34,358 nucleotides of DNA. Source: Endozoicomonas atrinae. Its GTDB lineage: Bacteria > Pseudomonadota > Gammaproteobacteria > Pseudomonadales > Endozoicomonadaceae. Location of the stretch: assembly GCF_001647025.1 (NCBI RefSeq), contig NZ_LUKQ02000043.1, positions 1-34,358 on the forward strand. Direction: 5' to 3'. The notes under the pieces are model-generated. The model ran no database searches and was not told the DNA's origin. It was given only the letters and a program-made list of their open reading frames with translations. The position numbers and the translations under genes were made by a program. Of the stretch, positions 26,008-33,996 are shown piece after piece (positions within the stretch are counted from its first letter, which is position 1; every line of letters starts with the position of its first letter).

Positions 26008-27033
26008 ATGAGCAAGCGTTATAACAAGCCAATCCCTTTTGGCTGGTATGCTGTGGAATACTCGGAAGATCTGAAAGTCGGTGAAGTCAAGCCTGTTAAA
26101 TATTTCGGCAAGGAACTGGTTCTGTTCCGTACCGAATCCGGTGAAGCCGCTCTGCTTGATGCCTACTGCCCTCACCTGGGTGCTCACCTGGGCCATGGTG
26201 GTATTGTGAAAGGCGAAAGTGTCAGCTGCCCTTTCCATGCCTGGAAGTTTGATGGCACAGGTATGCTGACGGACATCCCCTACGCCAAGCGCATTCCACC
26301 CAAAGTCAAAGACAAGCCATGCATTCGCAGCTACCCGGTGGTTGAGCGTAACCAGATGATCTGGGCCTGGTACCATCCGAAAGAAGAAGTAGCACCACTG
26401 TGGGAAGTGGATGTTATCCCCGAAGTGGGTGCTGAAGGCTGGACCGAGTTCCGCAAGTTTGACTGGAACATCAAGTCAATCATTCAGGAAACCGGTGAAA
26501 ACGCTGCCGACATTGCTCACTTTGTGACCGTTCATAACGTTCCTTTCATGCCAGAGAGTGAAGTTGAGATGAAAGGCCACCGTCGCAGCACCATTTTCGA
26601 TGCTCAAACCCATGCGGTAGAAGAAGATGGCTCTGTAAACCACACTGGCGATAATCTGGAAGCCGCTCGTCTTGAGTCCTACAACGTAGGCCCTGGCCAG
26701 ACGTATCAGAAGTTCATGCGCCTGTTCGAAGTGGTATTGATGGCAACCGTAACACCTGTTGATGACCAGAACATCCACCTGCGCTTTAACTTCACTCTGC
26801 CGACCGCTCAGTCAGATATGAAGAAAATCTACGCAGACGGTTTTGTTCAGGAACTGGTGCATCAGGTTGAACAGGATATGCCTATCTGGGAAAACAAAGT
26901 CTATAAGCCTACCCCGATTCTTTGTGACGGTGACGGACCTATCGGTCAGTACCGTAAGTGGTTCAACCAGTTCTACGATGAGCAGGAGCTGGAAGAAGCA
27001 AATCGCAAGGATGAGCTGCTCGCAACTGCTTAA
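26008..27033 (+). CDS. Rieske [2Fe-2S] aromatic/steroid ring-hydroxylating oxygenase (KshA-like)
   Basis: A 341-residue oxygenase alpha-type subunit. The Rieske domain has C54-x-H56 and C74-x2-H77 ligands (CPHLGAHLGHGG and CPFHAWKF). The C-terminal domain has the mononuclear iron motif ENAADIAHFVTVH (Asp168 near, His171, His176) and a later acidic candidate in VEQDMPIW (Asp290). The spacing is like KshA/DAF-36-type Rieske oxygenases, which act on steroids and related polycycles with an electron-transfer partner; no reductase gene is in the window. GGAG lies eight bases before the ATG. A terminator follows, so it is monocistronic or first of a short transcript. Confidence 0.9.
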   Translation: MSKRYNKPIPFGWYAVEYSEDLKVGEVKPVKYFGKELVLFRTESGEAALLDAYCPHLGAHLGHGGIVKGESVSCPFHAWKFDGTGMLTDIPYAKRIPPKVKDKPCIRSYPVVERNQMIWAWYHPKEEVAPLWEVDVIPEVGAEGWTEFRKFDWNIKSIIQETGENAADIAHFVTVHNVPFMPESEVEMKGHRRSTIFDAQTHAVEEDGSVNHTGDNLEAARLESYNVGPGQTYQKFMRLFEVVLMATVTPVDDQNIHLRFNFTLPTAQSDMKKIYADGFVQELVHQVEQDMPIWENKVYKPTPILCDGDGPIGQYRKWFNQFYDEQELEEANRKDELLATA

Positions 27034-27044
27034 TCCATGCTGTA

Positions 27045-27090
27045 TACGGGACTGTTGTCATGCTTTAGAAGCATGAGTCCCGTAATTTTT
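27045..27090 (+). terminator. Rho-independent terminator
   Basis: Nested hairpin: TACGGGACT, then a CATGCTT-TAG-AAGCATG inner stem, then AGTCCCGTA, followed by ATTTTT. It lies 11 bases after the Rieske stop. Confidence 0.9.
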
Positions 27091-27229
27091 CTCTGGGCAT
27101 ATCCAGGCCATTGGATCTCAAACCTGGCAACCCTCGCAAAACAGCCATGAGCGGAAAATGTCGCCCATCCTTCATAAAGAAAACGGCTAAGCGGCATTTC
27201 ATAATAAAAAACAAGAAGAGAGGCAATTC

Positions 27230-28024
27230 ATGAGCCAAACTCCCGCACCAACTATGGGCAGACCCGGCGATATCATCAACTGGCCAATGCTCAAAATCTC
27301 CTATGAAACGGATCCTGAATGCATTGCCAAGCTCCTCCCTCCAGGTGTTGAGCCAGGTAAAAATCCAACCGTTAAAATCATTATCTACAACTTCCCAGTT
27401 CTGAATGAGCCTGAGTACGGTGTTGTGGTGAATGTTGCTGCAGATGTTGATGGCGTGGAAGGCGAATACACGCTGGGTATCGGTATTGACCAGGAAGCAG
27501 CAATCGCAGGCAGTAAAGAGCGCTGGGGACAACCCAAGTTCTTTGCAGAAACCAAGTACTACCGGATTTTTGATGAAGTCAAAGCCAGTGTGACTCACCA
27601 GGGCTATACCTTCCTGGAGTTCAGCGGCAAAGTGAAAGGTCCTGTTGAAGTCACCGAAGATCTGCAGGATTTTGAAGTCAATGAGTGGTGGGTTAAGTAC
27701 TCCCGTGCTGTTGATATGATGCCTTACAAGTTTGACTTCCCTCCTCATGTTGTCCAGGTCTATAGCCGCTATGGCACGGCTTACATGGAAGAAGTTGAAG
27801 GCACTCTGAAATTGAATGAAAGCCCCTGGGATCCAGTCGCCCAGCTGCTGCCGGTCAAGAGTGAGCCAAAAGCATTTCTGTGGACACCGACCTTCAAGGC
27901 CCGGAATATTTCATTGAACAAGCCACTGGATCCAAAAGGATTCTGGCCATTTGCAGACACCATTGGCAGCTCCATGTGGCCGGGTGAAAACGGCGCACCC
28001 AGCAAGAAATTATTTAAAAAATAG
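27230..28024 (+). CDS. Acetoacetate decarboxylase family protein
   Basis: A 264-residue protein of the ADC fold. The Schiff-base Lys region is visible as RWGQPKFFAE: the first Lys of the canonical PKK (Lys115 in the clostridial enzyme) is present, the second Lys (Lys116, which lowers the pKa of its neighbour) is Phe. That pattern occurs in ADC-like enzymes that are not classic decarboxylases, so the reaction may be a different one, such as dehydratase/aldolase-type chemistry on a larger substrate. AGAGAGG lies upstream of the ATG. It belongs with Rieske, SDR and AraC genes, and a strong terminator follows. Confidence 0.8.
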   Translation: MSQTPAPTMGRPGDIINWPMLKISYETDPECIAKLLPPGVEPGKNPTVKIIIYNFPVLNEPEYGVVVNVAADVDGVEGEYTLGIGIDQEAAIAGSKERWGQPKFFAETKYYRIFDEVKASVTHQGYTFLEFSGKVKGPVEVTEDLQDFEVNEWWVKYSRAVDMMPYKFDFPPHVVQVYSRYGTAYMEEVEGTLKLNESPWDPVAQLLPVKSEPKAFLWTPTFKARNISLNKPLDPKGFWPFADTIGSSMWPGENGAPSKKLFKK

Positions 28025-28066
28025 TTTACTGCATGCTGAATACAGTGGTTATTTTATGAATAATAA

Positions 28067-28098
28067 GGCAGTCATCGTTTACCCGGACGATGACTGCC
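28067..28098. terminator. Perfect hairpin terminator after the ADC-family gene
   Basis: GGCAGTCATCGT, an 8-base loop, then ACGATGACTGCC: a perfect 12-bp stem. It spans the ATG at 28090, which therefore is unlikely to be the AraC start. T-rich sequence lies on the upstream side. Confidence 0.75.
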
Positions 28099-28149
28099 AT
28101 ATCTGAAACAGGCAATAGTAATACCCATACAACCGAGAGAATAACGACA

Positions 28150-29244
28150 ATGACGACTGAGTATCTGATACCGGTAAATTACGTCGTTCCGTTGCTCAAG
28201 GTAGCAGCGGAAAAAGGCTGTGACGTCCAGAAACTGGCCGTTGAAAACCAGCTTGAGCTGCAAACCGATGATGATTCGCTCACCCTTTCCAGTGATGTCA
28301 CACCTGATACTTTCCGAAAACTCTACCTGACGGTCTCCCAGTTACTGGAAAGTGAAGTTAACAAATACAGCCATCACGAAATGTCGTCCGGCGCTCTGGA
28401 AGCCATGTGCTATGCCCTGGTAGAGTGTAATACCCTTCACGATGCCTTTGATGTTGCCAGTGAGTACCTTTCCGGACGCAGTACCTTTGGTGGTACTTTA
28501 CCGGAGGAGCTTCCTCTCTACGATTTTTCTGATGATAGTTCCAGCATCCGCATGCTCCATGCCGGCTACCATGGACTGGAAAGTCACGAAATCAACTCCT
28601 CACGACAGCTGCGCATGGTCTATAGCCTGGCGCTATGGCATCGTTTCTGCTGCTGGCTTACGGGCCAATACCTTGAAGTGCACTCTGTCAGCCTGATGGG
28701 CCCGGCTATGTTGAACCTGATGGATTATCGCTTCCATTTTGAGTGTCCGATTCAGTTCAAGCAGGCTGAAAATTTTATTCAGATTAATGCCAGCGCCCTT
28801 GATGCACCTGTCGTACAAACACCTGAAAGCCTGAAGAAGCTGTTAAGCGCTGGGCCGTTTGCCTTGTTTAACATAGAGGCTATTCAAAACAGCCATAGCC
28901 TGGCGCCTAAAATGCGTTCATTACTGGGCGGTGAGGAGAACGGTGATATACCAAAACTCAGCGAAGTTGCCGAGATGATTGATATCCCCGTGAGAACCCT
29001 GCGGCGACACCTGGTCAAAGAAGGTTCTTCCTATCAGCAGGTAAAAGACGAATATCGTCGTGATATTGCCATTAAATACTTGAGTCAGTCCGATATCAGC
29101 ATCACTGCTGCCGCACTGCTAATGGGCTTTGAAGAGCTAAGTGCGTTTCACCGCTCTTTCAAGAAATGGACAGGCATTACACCCGGAGAATTCCGCCGCA
29201 GAAACAACCTCAACAATGAACGAAATATTAGGGAAAAAAACTGA
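28150..29244 (+). CDS. AraC-family transcriptional regulator
   Basis: The frame is open from ATG 28090 but that codon lies inside a terminator hairpin. ATG 28150, with GAGAG about 11 bases upstream, is preferred and gives 364 residues. An N-terminal domain of about 230 residues (the arabinose-binding-like AraC type) is followed by the helix-turn-helix pair at the end: LSEVAEMIDIPVRTLRRHL and ITAAALLMGFEELSAFHRSFKKWTG. It is convergent with the paralog pair that follows. It probably controls the Rieske/ADC genes. Confidence 0.88.
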   Translation: MTTEYLIPVNYVVPLLKVAAEKGCDVQKLAVENQLELQTDDDSLTLSSDVTPDTFRKLYLTVSQLLESEVNKYSHHEMSSGALEAMCYALVECNTLHDAFDVASEYLSGRSTFGGTLPEELPLYDFSDDSSSIRMLHAGYHGLESHEINSSRQLRMVYSLALWHRFCCWLTGQYLEVHSVSLMGPAMLNLMDYRFHFECPIQFKQAENFIQINASALDAPVVQTPESLKKLLSAGPFALFNIEAIQNSHSLAPKMRSLLGGEENGDIPKLSEVAEMIDIPVRTLRRHLVKEGSSYQQVKDEYRRDIAIKYLSQSDISITAAALLMGFEELSAFHRSFKKWTGITPGEFRRRNNLNNERNIREKN

Positions 29245-29262
29245 TAGCAAACAAATCCAGTA

Positions 29263-30084
29263 TCATCTCAGGTATTTCTGTATAGTATCTTTCGACGAAC
29301 GAGGCAGCTTACTATTCGTATGATCAACGGCCTTTTTTAAGGCCCACTGTAACTCACCTACCAGAGTAGCCAGTTCTAACCCATCATCATTAATAAAAAT
29401 AGTTACCAGATCACCTCCAGAGCAATCTTTGGGATAATCTAATTTAGGGTAGAATGCAATATGCTGCGAATATCTTTCAAGCAATTCAGGGAATACATAT
29501 TCCCCAGTATCCGGCGTTATAATCAAGGGAGTTTTCAATAGACCATCCGAACTTTCCACGTCTTTTACTGTATTGGAACCCATGCTTATCAACTGTTCAA
29601 TAGCTGTATTTACCAACTCAAAAAAGTCATACGGCGAATCTTTAGTCATTATCAACACGGGCGAAAGGGCCGAAAAATGAAGAAAATTATTCTCTTTACA
29701 TAACTTATTGATCAATAGAAAAGCAGCACTATTAACTTTACCAATGTCTTTTTCATGAATAATTAGTGTATCTTCTGGTTTTGATACCCATCTTGAAAGA
29801 ACTCTTGCACTTAAAATTTGAATTTCACTCCTTTGCTCGATCTCCGGTTTACAGCACATACCCCGTTTAATGCCGTTTAAAAAATCCCATATCGAATTTC
29901 GACGTGTATACCTTAAACAACAAATATCACATTGTTCTATTTTCCGGTGCGCAATCGACTCACCAACCAATTTTTGGGCATGTAGTTCCCCCAAATCTTT
30001 ATCCTCAGCAAACTTAGAGTTCTCTTGCCGAGGAGCACTTGCCTGTGGAACAGAAAAACAGCTTAAAGGCTTCATAGCCACCAC
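29263..30084 (-). CDS. Orphan protein B of a tandem paralogous pair, function unknown
   Basis: The 273-residue product (start GTG 30082-30084; ATG 30073-30075 also possible) has no domain I recognise. Residues 89-273 align with protein A (30095-30880) across its C-terminal 180 residues: VNSAAFLLINKL, VLIMT, SSDGLLKTPLII, AFYPKLD and the terminal TIQKYLR are shared in order. The N-terminal 85 residues differ and contain a Cys cluster (CDICC near 52-56, CC near 77-78) not present in A. It has no signal peptide or membrane helix. It is AT-rich, with ten bases between the stop of A and this start, so the two are co-transcribed. Confidence 0.7.
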   Translation of the reverse strand: MVAMKPLSCFSVPQASAPRQENSKFAEDKDLGELHAQKLVGESIAHRKIEQCDICCLRYTRRNSIWDFLNGIKRGMCCKPEIEQRSEIQILSARVLSRWVSKPEDTLIIHEKDIGKVNSAAFLLINKLCKENNFLHFSALSPVLIMTKDSPYDFFELVNTAIEQLISMGSNTVKDVESSDGLLKTPLIITPDTGEYVFPELLERYSQHIAFYPKLDYPKDCSGGDLVTIFINDDGLELATLVGELQWALKKAVDHTNSKLPRSSKDTIQKYLR

Positions 30085-30094
30085 TTACCGGTAA

Positions 30095-30880
30095 TTACTG
30101 TCTTAAATAGGTTTGGATCAAAGAGCTCGAAGCATCAGGCAAATTATCATCTGCAAATTGGACTGCTCTGTTCAATCCTTTTATTAAACCACTAACAATC
30201 GCTGATTCACTTTTATTTTGATCTTTAATATACAAGGTAAGCAGAGCTCTGCCAGAAGTTTTTTGCACATCCACATAGGGATAAAAAGAAACTGAAGAGG
30301 AAACATGTTCCAGTGTATCTTCGGCCAGCACTTGTGGCTCCCCTTGTACAATTAAAATAGGTGTTTTCATCAAGCCATCAGATTCAAATAACCTGCTACC
30401 CAGCTCTGGATCCTCAGAAATTGCCCTGACCATAAGGCTAGATATTCTCTCAGGAAAATCACTCAATAAGTTATGCTCAGTCATAACCATTACGCCGGGA
30501 ATCTGACAGGTATACAGCTGCTTATCACTATCGAGAAGTTTACTGACCGCCAAAACAGCTGAACCATTTACTTTTTCAAGCTTAGAGCGGCAGGCTTCTA
30601 TACTCTGTTTGCTTTTTCTACTCCAATGAGATAACAAAGTAACCGAGACTTCTTCTTTGCTGATCTCTCTAGATTTTAATACAGGTGGTTGAGGTCCAAG
30701 CCACTTTATTGATCGCTGCATCAACATTTTCCCAGAGTCATCTGCTTTACCTACAGGAATATTTTTTTTGCCTAAACCAGGATTGTTCAAACGGCTAAGC
30801 TCAGACTTGGCAAAATCCTTTACAATATGCAATACATTTTTAATTTTCACAGGATCCTCCTTGATCACTGTATCCAGCAT
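30095..30880 (-). CDS. Orphan protein A of a tandem paralogous pair, function unknown
   Basis: The 261-residue product has no recognisable domain. The shared C-terminal half contains VNGSAVLAVSKL, VMVMT, ESDGLMKTPILI, SFYPYVD and the terminal LIQTYLRQ. The N-terminal 75 residues are basic and differ from protein B. The start is ATG 30880 (AAGG upstream) or GTG 30848-30850, where a perfect AAGGAGG lies five bases before. The latter would give 251 residues. It is cytoplasmic by lack of a signal. It is upstream gene of the two-gene operon with protein B. Confidence 0.7.
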   Translation of the reverse strand: MLDTVIKEDPVKIKNVLHIVKDFAKSELSRLNNPGLGKKNIPVGKADDSGKMLMQRSIKWLGPQPPVLKSREISKEEVSVTLLSHWSRKSKQSIEACRSKLEKVNGSAVLAVSKLLDSDKQLYTCQIPGVMVMTEHNLLSDFPERISSLMVRAISEDPELGSRLFESDGLMKTPILIVQGEPQVLAEDTLEHVSSSVSFYPYVDVQKTSGRALLTLYIKDQNKSESAIVSGLIKGLNRAVQFADDNLPDASSSLIQTYLRQ

Positions 30881-30903
30881 ACTGGCCTTATAATCTCAGG
30901 TGT

Positions 30904-31884
30904 TCATAACACTACGACATCTTCTACCCAATTCACTGCTGATAACCAGGCCCCCTCAACCCTGCCACCAGCACACCAGGCACCAATAACAGAAAGCCTC
31001 TGATGTTCATCCAGAAGATAAGACTTATCAAATGTCACTGGCTTTATATTGGCATATCGCCAGTAATGTCGATACTCAGCACTTTTATCAAGCTCGGTAT
31101 CCATTATCTTCTGAAGCCACTCCAAACCGGTCTGACCGATATCCACTGGCGTTTCTTTACCCTGTTGTTCAGACCACTCAGGTGAGAAATGCAACATCCA
31201 GACATCATCAATATCCGGAGCTTTGATAAAACCAGGTCGATTGGATAACCGGGAAGCCCAGCGGACGGTGTCATCACCAAAGATACCCTGCACACTCTCT
31301 GGAGCTTCCCCGCGGGTAGCAAGGCCCACTGCCCAACAGGGTTGATGGACGGCCTCAGGCACATCAGTCATCACATCAGAACAGTTTTCCAGAAGGGCAC
31401 GGCTTTGCTCAGCAGGGCTACTGACAATCAACCAGTCAAAATCCGAAAATACTTCTCCATTGGAAGTGAACAGACGCCAACCTTTCCTGAGTTTTTCCAC
31501 CGCCGTTACAGCACATTGAAAATTAACCATAAGCCCATTACTCGAACAATAAACCAGCTGATTCATTAACGGAGAACCGGTGTAACGTACCGTTTCATCC
31601 GGTGAAGGTATTAATTTTCCCTGTTCAACACAATAAGGTGAAAAATCCCAGACCTGAACAACAGAAGCTTGCAGCCATAGCTCTACCTGTTTCTGAAAAT
31701 CCGGGTCCCTTGCAGTAAAGTACTGGGCACCAATATCAAGCTTACCCCATGCTGTTCGTCGATTGGCTAACCGTCCACCTAACCCACGGCTTTTCTCAAA
31801 AACCGTCACTTCATGCCCCAAATCGATTAAAAGACTGGCGGCCTTTATCCCGGAAAGTCCGGCTCCAATTAGTGCAATCTTCAT
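30904..31884 (-). CDS. FAD/NAD(P)-dependent oxidoreductase, renalase-like
   Basis: A 326-residue flavoprotein. It has the dinucleotide motif ALIGAGLSGIKAA (residues 3-15), a Glu in TVFEKSRGLGGRL for the ribose and the downstream GG-motif, and a C-terminal substrate/FAD block with SVIGAWCAGGRVEGAWLSA. This pattern is typical of amine-oxidase/renalase-like proteins whose substrate is often unknown. The first ATG (31888-31890) has a ribosome site too close; the next ATG (31882-31884), with GAGG seven bases upstream, is chosen. Confidence 0.85.
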   Translation of the reverse strand: MKIALIGAGLSGIKAASLLIDLGHEVTVFEKSRGLGGRLANRRTAWGKLDIGAQYFTARDPDFQKQVELWLQASVVQVWDFSPYCVEQGKLIPSPDETVRYTGSPLMNQLVYCSSNGLMVNFQCAVTAVEKLRKGWRLFTSNGEVFSDFDWLIVSSPAEQSRALLENCSDVMTDVPEAVHQPCWAVGLATRGEAPESVQGIFGDDTVRWASRLSNRPGFIKAPDIDDVWMLHFSPEWSEQQGKETPVDIGQTGLEWLQKIMDTELDKSAEYRHYWRYANIKPVTFDKSYLLDEHQRLSVIGAWCAGGRVEGAWLSAVNWVEDVVVL

Positions 31885-32237
31885 GGGCATGCCTCGTTAT
31901 TAGTCATCTGGCCCTATCAACAAAAAGTTAATCCTATGTTTTTCAACACCATTTTTTATCTGGCAAGCAGTTTGCATTAAAAATTTGCAAGACCGAAATC
32001 CAGTTTTACGTGGAGGCCGTACAAATAGATGTTATCAGGGTAAGAGATTTGGGGCAGTGCTGAAAAGGGACTTGAGACTAGTGACATTCAGGAAAATGTC
32101 ATGTTTAAAGTTTATCCTGATTCACACGATATAAGGACTCCACTCTTTAAGACTGTCAAAGATTGAGTCTAATAACGCTCCAGAAGATTAAAACAATAAA
32201 GAGTGTTTACGTATTTCACTGCAAAGGAATTGCAATT
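31885..32237. other. Intergenic region between divergent genes
   Basis: About 350 bases. A perfect 7-bp hairpin TGACATT-CAGGAA-AATGTCA at 32082-32101 could be an operator or attenuator. No supportable open frame; an ATG-led N-terminal extension of the next gene (32163) lacks a ribosome site. Confidence 0.45.
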
Positions 32238-32783
32238 ATGAAAAAGCACCTCTTTTTACTGCCCGGCCTCAAAACTGCCAGGGAACTTTCCGAACAGCTC
32301 GAAAGTGCAGGTATTGATCACAATCGCATTCATATCGCTCACGAGGATCACACACGCGCCATGAAATACCATCTTAACGATCTTAACTTTCTGGAAGAAA
32401 CGGACACCATTCACAGCGGTGAAAGAGGCTTTATGGTTGGTGTCATCCTGGCAACAGTGGTTGGATTCTTTACCTACAAGCTTTTGGAAGGCCATCCTGC
32501 TGGCGGGATCGGAACTGTCTTCGCCTGCCTGATTGCTCTTGGCTTTCCTACCTGGCTTGGTGGAATGATCGGTGCTTCAAGCGACAATTATCGTCTGCAA
32601 CCTTATCACGATCACATTCAGCAAGGTGGAGCTGTCGTAATGGTCGACATTAACAATCCAATTGAACGGGAAAGGATGAACGAAACCGTATCAAATTATC
32701 CCACCGCAAGGGCTGCTGGCATAGCCAGTGGACTGGACAACCCTTTTGCAGGACAGCTGATTCCAAGAAAGCATTTAAGTTGA
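32238..32783 (+). CDS. Small membrane protein, DUF1269-like
   Basis: The 181-residue product is called from ATG 32238, with AAAGGA nine bases upstream. It begins with a soluble part (LFLLPGLKTARELSEQLESAG, a ferredoxin-like strand-helix). Two hydrophobic helices follow (about residues 67-82, and 90-112: GGIGTVFACLIALGFPTWLGGMIG), then a short soluble tail. The soluble-helix-helix layout and glycine-rich helices resemble DUF1269-type stress-related proteins. Function unknown. Confidence 0.65.
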   Translation: MKKHLFLLPGLKTARELSEQLESAGIDHNRIHIAHEDHTRAMKYHLNDLNFLEETDTIHSGERGFMVGVILATVVGFFTYKLLEGHPAGGIGTVFACLIALGFPTWLGGMIGASSDNYRLQPYHDHIQQGGAVVMVDINNPIERERMNETVSNYPTARAAGIASGLDNPFAGQLIPRKHLS

Positions 32784-32831
32784 GTCGTCGTTTTCTTCTT
32801 CAGGTTCCATTAAAACCATCGGAGAAACTCA

Positions 32832-33095
32832 ATGACCATTAAAGAACTGAAAAAAACCTTCAAAAAAAACCATCTGCCGGTCCAACTGCTGAGTCAGGAA
32901 GGGGATATTTATTTATGCCAGGTGGATGGGAAGCACCTTTTGAGAAATAATGATGCTTCCCCCGCTGTGTTCCACAGCATTGGTGAAGCAAAAGAGACCC
33001 TTGGGCATCACATTGCTCCACACTTGCAACTGGTTTTTTCCGGCACCTTTGATGAGATGTTCCATCCTGAAGACCAAGCCAGACCCTCAGCATGA
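32832..33095 (+). CDS. DUF6482-like small protein
   Basis: An 87-residue cytoplasmic protein with QEGDIYLCQVDGKHLL and a HSIGEAKETL block typical of the small DUF6482 family of gammaproteobacteria. No motif assigns a function. GGAG precedes the ATG by about eight bases. It lies 48 bases after the small membrane protein gene, so co-transcription is likely. Confidence 0.65.
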   Translation: MTIKELKKTFKKNHLPVQLLSQEGDIYLCQVDGKHLLRNNDASPAVFHSIGEAKETLGHHIAPHLQLVFSGTFDEMFHPEDQARPSA

Positions 33096-33096
33096 G

Positions 33097-33119
33097 CCTG
33101 GAAGGTTTTAACCTTCAGG
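33097..33119. terminator. Hairpin between convergent genes
   Basis: CCTG-G-AAGGTT-TT-AACCTT-CAGG with a single bulged G. It sits between the converging stops at 33095 and 33124. There is only a modest T content after it. Confidence 0.55.
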
Positions 33120-33123
33120 TTCA

Positions 33124-33477
33124 TCAACCAATAATTGCTTTGGCGTAAACCTCCCGCTCCATATCAACCACTTCAACTGTGACCGATACATTATTGATGG
33201 GAATTTCTCCTATAGCGTTAAGCAAAACATCGGACAGCCCCTGTTTCTGTTCCAAACTGCGCCCGGATAGAATACGAGCCGTCACATGAATAAACCGCAT
33301 CCCCTGTTCTGCATCCGCTGCTACACGAAAATGGTCGTAAGGTAGCGCACGTACCTTGATGGCCGACTCGTCAAACAACCCAGAGCTGACAGCTCCCTGA
33401 TGCACACTCTCCATCAGGGTCTGTGGGCTGACAACCGCTTCCAATGGGCGGGAATATTCAATAACACAGTGTGGCAA
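33124..33477 (-). CDS. CHMI-type tautomerase (5-carboxymethyl-2-hydroxymuconate isomerase family)
   Basis: The frame opens at ATG 33493-33495, but the family needs Pro right after the initiator Met as its catalytic base. In frame, TTG 33475-33477 is followed by CCA CAC TGT GTT, giving MPHCVIEYS, with GGAG eight bases upstream. So the true start is TTG and the length is 117 aa, typical for CHMI. Later blocks: ALPYDHFRV, MRFIHVTARILSGRS, SVTVEVVDM. The family isomerises the muconate intermediate of homoprotocatechuate degradation; no other hpa gene lies in the window, so the substrate may differ. It is preceded by the DUF5062 gene 35 bases away. Confidence 0.88.
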   Translation of the reverse strand: MPHCVIEYSRPLEAVVSPQTLMESVHQGAVSSGLFDESAIKVRALPYDHFRVAADAEQGMRFIHVTARILSGRSLEQKQGLSDVLLNAIGEIPINNVSVTVEVVDMEREVYAKAIIG

Positions 33478-33490
33478 GCAAGAATCTCCA
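33475..33490 (-). promoter_or_regulatory. Ribosome binding site and TTG start deciding the CHMI N-terminal proline
   Basis: On the minus strand GGAG, eight bases, then TTG CCA. This spacing and the biochemical need for Pro at position 2 together choose TTG over the upstream ATG. Confidence 0.75.
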
Positions 33491-33512
33491 TTCAAATGAC
33501 GTATCGCCCAGA

Positions 33513-33755
33513 TCAGTCCAGCTTCTGTTTTGATGCCCAGATTGCCAGCTTGTGTTTCATGGTAACCTGGGATACCTGATCCTCCGGCAGAGGCTGGATG
33601 AGATTATCATGTACCAGGAGGCGATAGATATATTCGATTTTCTCATTGGCCGAATCGGTAGCCTCAAATTCAACAACCCCCCGTTTTTCACCATACTTCA
33701 TGCCATATTCAATGGCCTTCTTTACCAGTTCTTTTTCATTCTTCAGTTTCTTCAT
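33513..33755 (-). CDS. DUF5062 family protein
   Basis: An 80-residue cytoplasmic protein with KKAIEYGMKYGEKRG, ATDSANEKIEYIYRLLVHD and LIQPLPEDQ blocks, which I recognise as DUF5062 in vibrios and relatives. Function unknown. GAGG five bases before the ATG supports the start. It precedes the CHMI gene by 35 bases on the same strand, so they may be co-transcribed. Confidence 0.75.
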   Translation of the reverse strand: MKKLKNEKELVKKAIEYGMKYGEKRGVVEFEATDSANEKIEYIYRLLVHDNLIQPLPEDQVSQVTMKHKLAIWASKQKLD

Positions 33756-33782
33756 TGGAACCTCATCCGGTCCAGTGATTTA

Positions 33783-33916
33783 TTATACCAATCGAACCTT
33801 CTAACTCCCTATTGCGCTGAAGATTTGAGCCTTCATTCTGCGTTGCCGATTGTCGCCTTGTCTTAGGCTCAAATATTCTTGCTCATAACGTGAGTTAGAA
33901 AGCACGATTGGTATTA
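33783..33916. repeat. MITE-like inverted-repeat element
   Basis: About 134 bases. The left end (33783-33807) and the complement of the right end (33892-33916) match at 21 of 25 positions, sharing ATACCAATCG and CTTCTAACTC-type blocks. A second inner inverted pair ATTTGAGCC/GGCTCAAAT strengthens a long hairpin. It has no coding capacity, which fits a miniature inverted-repeat transposable element. It lies between DUF5062 and the broken dehydrogenase gene. Confidence 0.7.
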
Positions 33917-33996
33917 CCCGTGTATTAACTTTTATAAACCATTTCTGGCAAACTGGCCTGCATGAACAACAACACTTCCGTTATGGTAATAATAAT

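Noticed and set aside
27065-27748. Minus-strand frame of 227 codons opposite the ADC-family gene
   Set aside because: Antisense shadow, begins within the ADC gene; no supporting motif.
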